DNA of 38,217 bases from Sandaracinaceae bacterium (GCA_017881055.1 JADGRF010000171.1:1-38217); one strand, 5' to 3'; positions 1-9,595 are shown, numbered from the stretch's first letter. The notes: generated by a model from the sequence alone, not told the origin. Made by a program: numbers and translations.

Positions 1-479
1 ACGCGGCGCGTGCTCTCGAGCAGCGCGCGATCGAAGCGGGCACGCTCCTCGATCAAGATCAGCGGGCAATACAGAAACGGCAGAATGAACACGAGCGCGA
101 TCGCGCTGCCGAGCGCGGCGAAGAACCCGCCGCTCTTCATCACGGCCGACAGACTCGCAGCACGCGCCACGTCCACGGAGAGCTCCGGGCTCGCGCCGAG
201 CAGCGTGAGCCACGCGGCGGAGCTAACCAGCAGCACGGCGCCAAGCAACACCAGACCCGCGGGAAACCACGACAGATTGCGCGCCACGGGCCGACCACCG
301 GCCTCCGACAGCTGCAGCGCGAACAGCTCGCACATGAACCAGGGCGTCGTGAACAGGCCCACGCCGCAGCACACCGACAAGAGCGAGAGCACGACCGCGG
401 CGCCGAGCGCCAGCGTCACGATCGGGCGGGCGCGCAGGAGCGCAAAGCTCGCCCGTAGCAGCGGCCCGACCCGCAGCAC
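1..479 (-). CDS. Multi-pass membrane protein, 3' end cut by the window edge
   Basis: Reading the minus strand from a GTG at 479, two bases beyond the tatC stop codon, gives an open frame that runs off the window with no stop (at least 159 residues). The protein begins LRVGPLLRASFALLRARP. It then has hydrophobic stretches near residues 20-45, 75-95 and 122-142, separated by a Cys-rich turn (VCCGVGLFTTPWFMC) and short charged loops. This is the pattern of a small multi-pass inner-membrane protein. The close spacing suggests cotranscription with tatB-tatC. No family was recognised; its C-terminus is not in the window. Confidence 0.7.
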   Translation of the reverse strand, partial: MLRVGPLLRASFALLRARPIVTLALGAAVVLSLLSVCCGVGLFTTPWFMCELFALQLSEAGGRPVARNLSWFPAGLVLLGAVLLVSSAAWLTLLGASPELSVDVARAASLSAVMKSGGFFAALGSAIALVFILPFLYCPLILIEERARFDRALLESTRR

Positions 480-480
480 G

Positions 481-1317
481 TCAGCGATCCCGTTCGTCGT
501 TTTCGGGCTCGGGCTTCGGCTCGGGCGGGGGCTTCGGCCCGAGGAAGTACGCGATGCCGACCGAAATGAAGTAGAGCACGACCAGCGGCACGAGCATCAT
601 CATCTGCGAGCCGACGTCGGTGCTGGGCGTGAGCACCGCCGACACGACGCTGGCGATCACGATCCACCAGCGTCCAAAGCGGTAGAGCTGTTTCCAGTTG
701 ACGAGACCGATCAGCGCCAAGAACGTGACCACCACGGGCACTTCGAAGACCACGCCGAACGCGAGCAGCATGTGCGTCGCGAAGTCCATGTACTCGTCGA
801 GCATGATCGTCGGCTGCACGCGGATGGTGCCGCTGGGCAACATGCCCGAGAGACTGAGCAGGGTCGCAAAGCCAGCGGGAAACACGACGGCGTAGCCGAA
901 GAACGCTCCACCGGCGAAACACACCGTGGATGCGAGCACGAACGGCAGCGCCAGGTTGCGCTCGCGCTTGTAGAGGCCGGGCGCGATGAAGGCCCACGCC
1001 TGATAGAAGATCCACGGGCTCGCGAAGATCAGGCCGCAGATGACCGCGAGCTTGGTGTAGGCGACGAACGGATCGACCGGATTGGCGAAGTGAACGACCG
1101 GTTGACCCAGGCCCAGCACCTTCCAGGCCTTGACCAGCGGCGCGAGCAGGAACTCGAGTAGGTTCTCCTTGAACCACCAGGCCACCGTCACGCCGGGCAC
1201 CATGCCGAGCACGGCCTTGAACAGGCGCGAGCGCAGCTCGCCCAGGTGCTCGAACACACTCATCGGCACGTCGTGGTGCGGGGTCTCGGGCCGCGCGCCT
1301 TGCGAAGAGTCCGCCAT
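481..1317 (-). CDS. tatC: Sec-independent protein translocase TatC
   Basis: 278-residue TatC, the signal-peptide receptor core of the twin-arginine translocase in the inner membrane. The sequence shows the family's N-terminal signature (HLGELRSRLFKA near residue 24), about six hydrophobic segments, and the periplasmic loop with NPVDPFVAYTKLA. The central FASPWIFYQAWAFIAPGLY block follows, and a late LTPSTDVGSQ motif lies before the last helices. The C-terminus is a short Pro/Glu-rich tail (KPPPEPKPEPENDERDR). Its ATG overlaps the stop codon of the upstream tatB-like gene by one base (TGATG), implying translational coupling. Length is normal to slightly long because of the tail. Confidence 0.97.
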   Translation of the reverse strand: MADSSQGARPETPHHDVPMSVFEHLGELRSRLFKAVLGMVPGVTVAWWFKENLLEFLLAPLVKAWKVLGLGQPVVHFANPVDPFVAYTKLAVICGLIFASPWIFYQAWAFIAPGLYKRERNLALPFVLASTVCFAGGAFFGYAVVFPAGFATLLSLSGMLPSGTIRVQPTIMLDEYMDFATHMLLAFGVVFEVPVVVTFLALIGLVNWKQLYRFGRWWIVIASVVSAVLTPSTDVGSQMMMLVPLVVLYFISVGIAYFLGPKPPPEPKPEPENDERDR

Positions 1318-1763
1318 CAGCTGCTGCCGCTGAGCTTCTCGCCGTCGGGCGTGTGGTTCGTCACGGCGGGTGCCGGCTCAGTCGTCGCAATCCCCGCAGT
1401 GTTCGCGACCGCGGGATCTGGTGCAGCTGACGAAGACTGATTGGGCATTGGCTCCGTGGGCATTGGCTCCGTGGGCATTGGCTCCGTGGGCATTGGCTCC
1501 GCGGGCGGGGGCTCGGGCAAGCGGTTCACGGCCGGTCCGACGGGCGGCGCGGGCCTACGCACGGCGGGACGGCCGTCGAGCAGGTCTTCCCTGAGCAGCT
1601 CGTCGATGCCAGTGGCCGAGCGGATGTCGCGGCTGGCCTGGCGCAAGGTTCGCAGTGTCTTGCCAACCGTCCGCATCGCCTGAGGCATGCGCTCGGGCCC
1701 GATCGCGAGGATCAGGATGATGCAGATGACCGCGAGCTCACCGAAACCAACGCCAGGCAACAT
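1317..1763 (-). CDS. tatB: TatA/TatB-family translocase subunit with a repetitive Pro-rich tail
   Basis: 148-residue TatA/B-type protein. One N-terminal membrane helix (ELAVICIILILAIGPERMP) is followed by an amphipathic helix (QAMRTVGKTLRTLRQASRDI). The GPERMP turn and the longer helix favour TatB over TatA, which would normally be a separate gene not seen here. From about residue 65 the protein is low complexity, rich in Pro, Ala and Glu, including EPMPT units encoded by a 15-bp DNA repeat. It lies directly upstream of tatC with a one-base overlap, so the two should be cotranslated. It would work with TatC in recognising folded substrates at the inner membrane. Confidence 0.88.
   Translation of the reverse strand: MLPGVGFGELAVICIILILAIGPERMPQAMRTVGKTLRTLRQASRDIRSATGIDELLREDLLDGRPAVRRPAPPVGPAVNRLPEPPPAEPMPTEPMPTEPMPTEPMPNQSSSAAPDPAVANTAGIATTEPAPAVTNHTPDGEKLSGSS
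1443..1502 (-). repeat. 15-bp tandem repeat, four copies, inside the tatB-like gene
   Basis: The plus strand reads GGGCATTGGCTCCGT four times in a row with a single final difference. On the coding strand this gives EPMPT three times and then EPMPN. The unit is a multiple of three, so copy-number change would keep the reading frame. The near-identity of the copies suggests recent expansion. Confidence 0.95.
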
Positions 1764-1935
1764 GGGAACCGCTCCGCGGCCGATCTAGCACAGCGCTCGT
1801 CGACCGGCCGGGATATTACGCTGCGCAAGCCCCCAAGACACGCGCTAGCCCCCAAACGCCCCCAAATCGCCCACCAAAGCCGTCAAAGAAACAGTGACGG
1901 CTGGGCCGTGAGACACGAGCGAGGCGCCTTGTCTT

Positions 1936-2044
1936 CGGGTCGGTCAAGCACGACCCGCAAAACCGCGTTCGAGGAGCGCGCGCAGTGCACTCCTGTGCAT
2001 GAGCACGCACCGCAGAACCGGGTTGGGGTTCGGGGCCCCAACCC
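1936..2044 (-). repeat. Divergent relative of the gene-end palindromic element (P0), within the 1764-2094 intergenic region
   Basis: The 331-bp gap between the tatB-like gene and the chemoreceptor holds several foldable pieces. They are a 7-bp stem at 1936-1957 (CGGGTCG/CGACCCG), a TGCAC-TCCT-GTGCA palindrome at 1986-1999, and a strong 9-bp stem at 2020-2044 (GGGTTGGGG/CCCCAACCC). The central palindrome with its flanks (CTCATGCACAGGAGTGCACT on the minus strand) matches the core of the better-preserved elements elsewhere. The block TCTTCGGGT followed by ACCCGCAA is also shared with the element at 29206. The order of blocks differs, so this copy looks rearranged or decayed. CCCCAAATCG, an arm sequence of two other copies, also appears near 1860. 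Confidence 0.5.
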
Positions 2045-2051
2045 CAAACTA

Positions 2052-2091
2052 AGCGGCGGATCGCGAAGTGGATCGCGGCCCAGACGCCGCT
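2052..2091 (-). terminator. Hairpin just after the chemoreceptor stop codon
   Basis: AGCGGCG at 2052-2058 pairs with CGCCGCT at 2085-2091, only a few bases beyond the chemoreceptor stop codon. The loop contains two copies of GGATCGCG. There is no T-run, so if it ends transcription it would do so without the classical intrinsic signal. The stronger stem at 2020-2044 could act with it. Confidence 0.4.
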
Positions 2092-2094
2092 GTT

Positions 2095-3777
2095 TCAGTT
2101 TTTCGGGCGCGTCAGGCCGTGCATGCGCTCGGCGGCGGCGGCCAAGAGGCCCAGGTTCTTCTCTTCGGCGCGCGTGAGCTCGGCGATGCGCTTGAGCATC
2201 TGCGAAGTGTCGTCGGACGCCTTCGCCTGCTGGCGCTGGGCTTTGTGCAGCTGGTTGACCATCTGCGAGATGTTCTCGATGGCCGACGTCACCTGGCGAG
2301 CGCCGTGCGCCTGCTCCTTCTGCGAGCGCTCCACGTGCTGGGTGATCACGCGCATCTTCTCCGCGCTCTTCATGATCAGCTCGGAGCCGCGCGCCTGCTC
2401 GGCCGTGGCCGCCGCGATGTGCTGCACGGTCTCGGCGATCCGCGAGATGGCGTCGGTGACCTGCTTACTGCCCTTGGCTTGCTCGACCGTCGCGCGCGCG
2501 ATCGCACCGACCATGGAGGTCGACTTCTGGGACGACTCCAGAATCTTCTTCAGGGCCTGCTCGGCCTCGGCGCTGACCTCCACGCCGCGATCGACCGTGG
2601 TCGCGCCGCGCTCGACCGCATGAATCGCGTTCTTGGTCTCGGCCTGAATCGTCTTGATCAGGCCCGCGATCTCTTTGGTGGATGTTCCAGAGCGCTCCGC
2701 CAGCTCCTTGATTTCGTCGGCCACGACGGCAAAGCCCTTGCCGTACTCGCCCGCCTGCGCCGCGATGATCGCCGCGTTCAGCGCCAGCAAGTTGGTCTGC
2801 TCGGCCACGTCGTCGATGACGTTCAAGATGTCGCCGATCGCGTCGATGCGCCGGCCGAGCGACATGATTGCCGAGACCGCGTCCGACGACGACTCTTTGA
2901 TCCGGTTGATCTCGTGGATCGTGCGGCCGATCGCGTCCGCGCCCCGCTCGGCATCCTTCGCCACCTGCTCTGATAACCGCGAGGTCTGGTTCGCGTTCGA
3001 CTGCACCTGGTCGATCGACACGTCCATCTCGTTCATCGACGATGACGTCTCTTCCGTCATCAGCGCCAGTGAATCGACGTTCCGCGCCACTTCCTTGATG
3101 CTGTACGTCATCTCTTCCATCGAAGAGACCGTGTCGCGCACGCTGTTGCCGAGGTTGCTCATGTTCTCGGCGACTTCGTCGTTGGTCGCCTTCATCTCCA
3201 AGATCGAAGACGAAGACTCCTCGGCGCTCTGCGCGAGCACTTCCACGCTCTGCGACAGCTGCCCGAGCACCTCGGCCGTGTTGGCCATCGCGCGGGTCGC
3301 CTGATCGATCGACACGGCCTGCTCGTTCAAGCTGACCGTGAACGAGTCGAGCTGCGTGCTGAGCGCGTGCTCCGCCTCGGCCAGCTCCTTATTGCGACGC
3401 TCGACCTCCGCGTGCGACTTGGCCAGCGCCTGCTCGAGCTCCACGGAACGATGCGTCTTCTGCTCGATCTCGACCGCGACGTTGTCGAGCACATCGAGGA
3501 TCTCGCTGACGGCCTGAGGCATGTTGGCCAGCCGGGATGGACGCTGCCCACGCAGCGCGGCCTTGGTGCCCGTGCGGATGGCGAAGAGATCGTCGTCGTT
3601 CGCGCCGACGCCGCGCAGCGCAATCAAGCCGGCCGCGAAGCCAAGCACCGTGCCGAAGAACCCGCCGACCCAGGCCGGCATGGCCAGGAGTGGTGAAAAC
3701 GCCGCAATCGCCAAGCCGGTCCCAAGCACGACCAGTGCTGGCACAGCGTTCTTGCTCTGCACGAGGTCTTTGAACAT
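2095..3777 (-). CDS. Methyl-accepting chemotaxis protein without a periplasmic sensor domain
   Basis: 560-residue chemoreceptor. Two closely spaced hydrophobic segments lie near residues 12-32 and 35-55, with almost no periplasmic loop between them. A long cytoplasmic coiled coil full of Glu/Gln/Ala/Ser follows. The signalling hairpin tip is present around residues 320-360 ([19 protein letters not shown], then [16 protein letters not shown]). It should signal to CheA/CheW-type partners, but no che genes are adjacent. The usual tip residues in AAIEAARAGE are replaced (E to I, R to Q), which sets it apart from enteric receptors. With no ligand domain it probably senses a cytoplasmic or membrane cue, or pairs with a separate sensor. 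Confidence 0.93.
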   Translation of the reverse strand: MFKDLVQSKNAVPALVVLGTGLAIAAFSPLLAMPAWVGGFFGTVLGFAAGLIALRGVGANDDDLFAIRTGTKAALRGQRPSRLANMPQAVSEILDVLDNVAVEIEQKTHRSVELEQALAKSHAEVERRNKELAEAEHALSTQLDSFTVSLNEQAVSIDQATRAMANTAEVLGQLSQSVEVLAQSAEESSSSILEMKATNDEVAENMSNLGNSVRDTVSSMEEMTYSIKEVARNVDSLALMTEETSSSMNEMDVSIDQVQSNANQTSRLSEQVAKDAERGADAIGRTIHEINRIKESSSDAVSAIMSLGRRIDAIGDILNVIDDVAEQTNLLALNAAIIAAQAGEYGKGFAVVADEIKELAERSGTSTKEIAGLIKTIQAETKNAIHAVERGATTVDRGVEVSAEAEQALKKILESSQKSTSMVGAIARATVEQAKGSKQVTDAISRIAETVQHIAAATAEQARGSELIMKSAEKMRVITQHVERSQKEQAHGARQVTSAIENISQMVNQLHKAQRQQAKASDDTSQMLKRIAELTRAEEKNLGLLAAAAERMHGLTRPKN

Positions 3778-3966
3778 AGGAAATCTAAGGGCCCGAGAGA
3801 CGGTGCGTCCACCAGGCTAGCGTTGTCCGGCGAACGGAAGCAAGCCGCACGTCACGGCGGGAGCTTGGGCGGGATCATGCTGACCCGAGCCTGCCGAGCC
3901 GGCCTACCGCTACTCTCGCCACCTTACATGCGGATTCGCGCAGTAAGCGGGCCGTCGGCAGTGACT

Positions 3967-4938
3967 TCAGGCTACCTGCTGCTCTGGAACGGTGCAGCGT
4001 ACGGTCGGCGCGGTGTCGGCCACGTGCGAGGTCTCGTGCAGCATCGAGGCGATCCGTCGCTCGGTCTCGCGACGGATACCCACGAACGGAGCCAGCGCCC
4101 GCGAGAGCGCGCGAGCCGATGGCAGGCGATCCTTCGGATCACGTGCGAGCAAGCTGGAAACCACCAGGTCGAGCCCCGGATCCACGCTCTCCTGCACGTC
4201 GCGCACGCGCGGTGCGTCGTCGCGAATGATCCGAATCAACAGCTTCGAGACCGTGGGCCCCGAGAACGGCACGCGCCCCGACAACGCTTCGAACATCACG
4301 ATGCCGAGCGAGAACAGATCCGCGCGGCCGTCGACATCCGCCTTGCCCGACGCCTGCTCCGGCGAGACGTAGCTCGGCGTGCCGAACACCTTGCCGCACT
4401 CGCGCTTCTTCTCTTCTTCCGGAGCGGTTTCGCTCGCGCACACACCGAAGTCGAGCAGGTGCACGGTCAGGTCACCGGTCGCGCTCGTGTTGAGCAAGAC
4501 ATGCTCCGGCTTCACGTCGCGGTGCACGTAGCCCGTGACGTGCGCGCTGTGCAGGATCGCCGCGACGCGGCTGGCGATCACAGCAACCTCGGCGTCCGCG
4601 AGCTCCGTGTTGCGCAGCAAAAGGCGCGCGAGACTCTCGCCGTACATGAGCGGCATCACGACGTAGGGTGAGCCGTCCTGCAGCACGCCTTCATCGAGCA
4701 CCTTCACGATGCCGGGGTGGCCTACGCGGCGCGAGACCTCCGCTTCGCGGCGCAGTCGCACACCCAGATCGATGTGGTTCACGAAGCACGGGCGCAGCGT
4801 CTTGATCGCGACCTTCGAGCCGTCGAAGCAGCTGGCTTCGAACACGACGCCTGTGCCGCCTAGCCCGATGCGACGCCCAATCCGATACTTGTTTTCAAGT
4901 ACCTGACCCGACAGCTCCGAACGTTCGTTCCCGTCCAC
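3967..4938 (-). CDS. Eukaryotic-like Ser/Thr protein kinase, soluble
   Basis: Kinase of about 323 residues if translation starts at the GTG at 4938 (VDGNERSELSG), the nearest plausible start before the domain. The open frame extends further upstream into the methyltransferase gene, so the start is uncertain, with anything up to about 5042 possible. The kinase core is complete: glycine loop GLGGTGVV, invariant lysine in VAIK, HRDVKPEHVLL catalytic loop, DFG in LLDFGVC, GTPSYVSPEQA in place of APE, and DLFSLGIVMFE. No membrane segment or C-terminal sensor domain follows; the protein ends shortly after the fold. It likely phosphorylates regulators such as FHA-domain proteins. The substrate is not visible from context. 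Confidence 0.92.
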   Translation of the reverse strand: MDGNERSELSGQVLENKYRIGRRIGLGGTGVVFEASCFDGSKVAIKTLRPCFVNHIDLGVRLRREAEVSRRVGHPGIVKVLDEGVLQDGSPYVVMPLMYGESLARLLLRNTELADAEVAVIASRVAAILHSAHVTGYVHRDVKPEHVLLNTSATGDLTVHLLDFGVCASETAPEEEKKRECGKVFGTPSYVSPEQASGKADVDGRADLFSLGIVMFEALSGRVPFSGPTVSKLLIRIIRDDAPRVRDVQESVDPGLDLVVSSLLARDPKDRLPSARALSRALAPFVGIRRETERRIASMLHETSHVADTAPTVRCTVPEQQVA

Positions 4939-5042
4939 GCAGGAACCATCGGGCGCACGCGAGATCCGGTCAAAAAATCGGATGACAGAAGAACGCCACG
5001 CATCGCACGCATGCCGTTTTCTTGACGCGGTCCGTGACCAAT

Positions 5043-6323
5043 TTACCGAGTGCGTGCCATCAAGATCAGATGCTCGCGCCGCGGCACGCCGCCGTGAAAG
5101 TCCGGCCGTGGCTGAGAAGCCCCTGCGAGCAGCGACAAGCCAAGCTCGGGCGCGAGGCGTAACAGCTGCTCGTCCGCGGCCACGCGCGTACGTGCCACCT
5201 CGGCGTCGCCCACGAAGAACAGCACCTTTCCGTCGCGCGAGAGCACGCCTTCGATCGCGGAGAGCACCGCATGCAGCTCGTCGTCCCAGCGCTTGCGCGC
5301 ACCGGCTTGACCCGACAGGTTGCGACGCGCGCCGATCTCGTGCGCACGGAGGCCACTCGTGTCGAGGCCGAGCCAAGCATGCCGGCGGGCATGATGCCGC
5401 GCGTAGTCGTACGTTCCACCATACGGCGGCGAAGTGAACACCAAGCTCGCGCTGAAGCGCCGACCGAGCAGATCGGGCAAGCGTCGCGCATCGCCCATCC
5501 AGAGCCGCACGGGATCGGTGCCTTCGGGGACGGCTTCGTAGAGGGCCGCCCAGCGCAGCAGCAGCTCCTCGCCTTTGCGCTCGAAGAACTCGGTGACCAG
5601 CCCCTTGCGAATGCGCTTCTTCACCAGCTCTTCGTTGGTGTCGGCGCGCTGGCGCGAGAACTTCACCACGATCGCCGAGAACAGCAGCTCGAGCGCACGG
5701 CGATCGGCCTCGTCGGCAACGCGCGAGATCTCGGCGTACAGGCCCGACAGCTCGAGCATCACGTGCGGGTCGTAGTACGCACGCTCGGCGCGCGAGATCG
5801 GCACCTCGACCTTCTCGCGCATGCGCACGCGATCTTCAGAAGCCAGCGCGATCGCATGCAGCGTGCGTCCAAAACGCGCGCGCGAAGCGGGATCCCGCAG
5901 GGCGCAGCGCGTCTCGGCGATGCGCAGCGCGAGCGGATCGAGATCGACGCCGGCCGCGCGCCGACCGTGCGCCAGCGCCTCGACTAGCACCGTACCGCTG
6001 CCGCAGAACGGATCGAGAATGATCGAGTCGCGCTCGCTCAGCTCGGGTATCAGCTTCGCGGGCAACGCCGGATGCATGCGCGCAGGATGGCTGTGAAAAC
6101 CATGGGTGAGCTCGTCGTCAGGTGCGTCTTCGCTGGCGACCAGCGCGGATGCCAGCAGCTCGGCCAGCTTCGGATCGCCGTGCCGCTCGATCTCGCCGCC
6201 GCGGTGCGTGAGCGAGTAGCGCGGCCGCAGCGGCGCGGGCTCGAGTACCTCAGGCTCCTGCCGTTCGTGCGTTTCGCGCGGCTCGCGCTTTCTGCGCGTC
6301 TTCGGAGCTTTGACCATGTTCAC
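5043..6323 (-). CDS. Putative site-specific DNA methyltransferase (SPPY type), orphan
   Basis: 426-residue S-adenosylmethionine-dependent methylase. The cofactor motif DPFCGSGTVLVEAL (residues 104-117) precedes the catalytic TSPPYGG motif (near residue 298). This combination is typical of amino-methyltransferases acting on N4 of cytosine or N6 of adenine in DNA. A basic N-terminus (KTRRKREPRETHERQEPE) could contact nucleic acid. Its start overlaps the stop of the upstream TrmN6-like gene by four bases (ATGA), so the two are coupled. No restriction endonuclease or specificity subunit is nearby, so it is more likely regulatory or protective than part of a restriction system. An RNA substrate cannot be excluded given the partner gene. 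Confidence 0.72.
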   Translation of the reverse strand: MNMVKAPKTRRKREPRETHERQEPEVLEPAPLRPRYSLTHRGGEIERHGDPKLAELLASALVASEDAPDDELTHGFHSHPARMHPALPAKLIPELSERDSIILDPFCGSGTVLVEALAHGRRAAGVDLDPLALRIAETRCALRDPASRARFGRTLHAIALASEDRVRMREKVEVPISRAERAYYDPHVMLELSGLYAEISRVADEADRRALELLFSAIVVKFSRQRADTNEELVKKRIRKGLVTEFFERKGEELLLRWAALYEAVPEGTDPVRLWMGDARRLPDLLGRRFSASLVFTSPPYGGTYDYARHHARRHAWLGLDTSGLRAHEIGARRNLSGQAGARKRWDDELHAVLSAIEGVLSRDGKVLFFVGDAEVARTRVAADEQLLRLAPELGLSLLAGASQPRPDFHGGVPRREHLILMARTR

Positions 6324-7246
6324 GCGTCTCCCCGGGCGTGCGCACCCAGCGCAGGGCTTGGGGGTTCGTGGGCGGCGATGTCGAGCCCGAAAAAACGACG
6401 CAGCTCGTAGGCTTCGGGCGTGCGTGCACCCTGTGCATCACGCGCGCACAGCGCGGGCAACACCGCAAACGTTCCAGCTGACACAGGAAACGCCAACGTA
6501 TGCACCGCGAACAGGCGCCCCTTGCGCCCAGCCATCGGAATCACGTCCAAGCGCGACACGAGCTGCAGGCCCGCGCGCGCGGCACCATCCTGCACCCGCG
6601 CCTCGGCGCCGGCCTCGGCGCACACGACGCACAGCCCCGTAGGTGCCAGCACGCGTCCCGCCGCCAGCAGGTACTCTTCCACGCCGCCGCGCAGCTCGAC
6701 CCGCGCATGGGCACGCTGCGAGTCCGGCGAAGGCGTCGCGCTGCCGACCGGCTTGTAAGGAGGCGTGCCGGTCACCAGCTCGAAGCCGCCCGTCTGCGCG
6801 ACCTCGGGTTCCGCGCGCAACCGGTCGAGCAGCGCGCCGTCGCGCAGATCCGCGAGCTCAGCGCGCACTCGGCCGCCAAGTCCGTTGCGCGCGATGTTCC
6901 GCTGCAAAAGCGCGTGGGAGATCGTCTGAGCTTCCACACCCCGAAGGTGCGCGCCCGGGAGCTTGTCCGCCAGCATCAACAACACCGAGCCGAGGCCACA
7001 GCCCAGATCGAGGCAGGTGCGCGCCTGGGGCCGCTGCCGCAGCGCGTGCCAGGCCGTGACCACGTCGTCCAGCGAGTAACGATGCCCGTGCTTGCGCTGG
7101 TACACGCGGATCCCCGCCGTCAGCGCGTCATCCGTCAGATCTTCTCGCGTCAGATCTCGCGTCGGTTCTTCTCGCGTCAGGTCGTGAAGATCCGGAGCGC
7201 TCGGGTGGTGGCCTGAGAGTTCCTGGTGCTGCGGGGCTGCGGTCAT
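6320..7246 (-). CDS. TrmN6/YfiC-like (RNA or protein) adenine/amino methyltransferase
   Basis: 308-residue small-domain methyltransferase. The cofactor motif LDLGCGLGSVLLMLA lies near residue 79 and the catalytic tetrad TPPY (in GTPPYKPVG) near residue 160, where the family usually has NPPY. The preceding YSLDDVVTAW segment resembles the 'RYSID/SLDD' entry of tRNA1(Val) A37 N6-methyltransferases. A charged N-terminal extension with repeated DLTRE units (residues 23-40) is extra to the family. It is the first gene of the methyltransferase pair and diverges from the EamA gene across a 55-bp gap that must hold both promoters. The tRNA assignment is by family resemblance only. Confidence 0.7.
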   Translation of the reverse strand: MTAAPQHQELSGHHPSAPDLHDLTREEPTRDLTREDLTDDALTAGIRVYQRKHGHRYSLDDVVTAWHALRQRPQARTCLDLGCGLGSVLLMLADKLPGAHLRGVEAQTISHALLQRNIARNGLGGRVRAELADLRDGALLDRLRAEPEVAQTGGFELVTGTPPYKPVGSATPSPDSQRAHARVELRGGVEEYLLAAGRVLAPTGLCVVCAEAGAEARVQDGAARAGLQLVSRLDVIPMAGRKGRLFAVHTLAFPVSAGTFAVLPALCARDAQGARTPEAYELRRFFGLDIAAHEPPSPALGAHARGDA

Positions 7247-7301
7247 CGAGGGCGGTCAACGAAGTTGGAGGTCGGGTCGGCCAGCGTGCTATGGCTGAGC
7301 C

Positions 7302-8183
7302 GTGACGTCAAAGGAAGTCGCGTGGGTGCTCGTCTCCGCGGCCTTGCATGCGCTCTGGAACACCGCGGCGAAACGCTCGACCCGCCCCACCGCGTTTTTG
7401 TTTCTACTCACGTCGATCACCGCGCTGCTGGCGTTCCCGCTTTTCTGGTTCATCCCGTATCGCGAGCTGCCCCGCGAGCTGATCGGGCTCACGCTGGCGA
7501 GCGGCCTGACGCACGGCCTGTCGTTCGTCGCGCTCTCGTTCGCCTACGAAGCCGGCGACCTGAGCGTCGTATATCCGATCTCGCGCTCCACGCCGCTGAT
7601 CGTCCCACTGCTCGCGGTCCCGCTCTTGGGCGAGCACGTCTCGCATGCCGGCGCCCTGGGCATCGCGCTCGCCGTCGTCGGCCTGTGGCTGGTGCAGACC
7701 AACGGCAGCGTGCAGCTCGCAGCCTTCAAAAGCCGCGCCGCCATGTACGCGTACCTGATGCTGCTGCTGACGGCGGCGTTCTCGCTGATCGACAAGCGCG
7801 CGATGGCCGTGCTCACGCGCATGCCCTGGCACTCCCCGGTCCCGAGCACGACCCTGTTCTATTGTTTGTTCACGACGATCTCGGCCGTGATCTGCCTACC
7901 GGTCGCCTGGCGGCGCGTCGGCTTGCCCGCGCTGCGGACGGATCTGCGCGAGCACGGCGTCAGCATCGCCTTCGCCGCGCTCATTACGTGGCTCAGCTAC
8001 ATCCTGATCCTCGAGGTCATGCGCACCGCGCCCGTCAGTTACGTAGTAGCGGTGCGCCAGATCAGCGTGCTCTTCGCAGTCGGTCTCGCGATGCTCACGC
8101 TCGGCGAGCGCCCGGGCCGAGGCCGCATCACGGGCGCCCTCGCCTCGGTGGTCGGCGTGGCACTGATTGCCTACGGCTCCTGA
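7302..8183 (+). CDS. EamA/DMT-family inner-membrane transporter
   Basis: 293-residue, about ten-helix permease of the drug/metabolite transporter superfamily. Two EamA repeats are recognisable: the first half ends in the SRSTPLIVPLLAVPLLGEHV block and the second in VAVRQISVLFAVGLAMLTLGE, the paired motif typical of the fold. Translation starts at a GTG (7302); no in-frame ATG lies nearby upstream. It probably exports or imports a small metabolite, and the substrate cannot be read from the sequence. It is divergent from the TrmN6-like gene and followed within about 40 bp by the thioredoxin-like gene. Confidence 0.9.
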   Translation: MTSKEVAWVLVSAALHALWNTAAKRSTRPTAFLFLLTSITALLAFPLFWFIPYRELPRELIGLTLASGLTHGLSFVALSFAYEAGDLSVVYPISRSTPLIVPLLAVPLLGEHVSHAGALGIALAVVGLWLVQTNGSVQLAAFKSRAAMYAYLMLLLTAAFSLIDKRAMAVLTRMPWHSPVPSTTLFYCLFTTISAVICLPVAWRRVGLPALRTDLREHGVSIAFAALITWLSYILILEVMRTAPVSYVVAVRQISVLFAVGLAMLTLGERPGRGRITGALASVVGVALIAYGS

Positions 8184-8220
8184 GCACTGAACACTCTTGC
8201 TCCTGCCAGCTCTAGCCTGC

Positions 8221-8805
8221 ATGGTGTCGGCCATGGATGCCCTCCTCAGCATCGCCCGAGTCGTGCGCCGCATCCTGCCGTGGGCGCTGCTCTTCGTCGG
8301 CGTATTCTGGATGAGCAAAGCGGTGCGCCCGACCGGCACCTTTCATGTCGGCGAGCACCTGCCCCCGTTCTCCGCGCGGCTGACCAGCGGCTCGAAGTTC
8401 GTGCTGCCTGAAAAGCCCGGTCACGTGATGGTGGTCAACTTCTGGGCCACCTACTGCGGCCCGTGTCGCGAAGAAGCCCCGTATCTCGCGGCCGCAGCGC
8501 AGCGCGGCGTGAACGTCGTCGGCATCGCAACCGACTCGGTCTCGCGCGACGCGCTCACCCACGCCGCGCACGACTTCGGCATGAGCTATCCGATCGCCTT
8601 CGGCAACGAGCCTCTGCTCAAGCTGTTCCACATCCACACCGTGCCGATCACGTACGTGCTCGCGCCGGACGGTTCGATCGTTCTTTCACGCGTGGGCGCG
8701 CTCCAAAAGAGCGAGCTCGACGACGCGCTCGCGCTGGCCGAGAAGAACGCCCGCGCCGAGCACGAAAACGGCGCGCCCAACGCCCCGCCCAACGCCCCGC
8801 ATTGA
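8221..8805 (+). CDS. TlpA-like membrane-anchored thiol-disulfide oxidoreductase
   Basis: Thioredoxin-fold protein of about 194 residues, anchored by one N-terminal membrane segment (WALLFVGVFWMS). The redox motif is in NFWATYCGPCREEAP near residue 76, and the cis-proline is in TVPITYVLAPDG. It should act on the periplasmic face, reducing or shuffling disulfides, for example in cytochrome c or envelope-protein maturation. ATG at 8221 is chosen; ATG at 8233 is equally possible, and a TTG 24 bases upstream gives a longer form. The C-terminus ends in a small duplicated NAPPNAPH tail. It is 19 bp upstream of tolQ and probably cotranscribed with it. Confidence 0.88.
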   Translation: MVSAMDALLSIARVVRRILPWALLFVGVFWMSKAVRPTGTFHVGEHLPPFSARLTSGSKFVLPEKPGHVMVVNFWATYCGPCREEAPYLAAAAQRGVNVVGIATDSVSRDALTHAAHDFGMSYPIAFGNEPLLKLFHIHTVPITYVLAPDGSIVLSRVGALQKSELDDALALAEKNARAEHENGAPNAPPNAPH

Positions 8806-8824
8806 TAGTGAAGGGAGACCCTCG

Positions 8825-9595
<771 letters not shown>

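Noticed and set aside
10..1161. Long plus-strand open frame opposite tatC and its neighbour
   Set aside because: Antisense shadow: the minus strand encodes recognisable TatC and a membrane protein in the same span.
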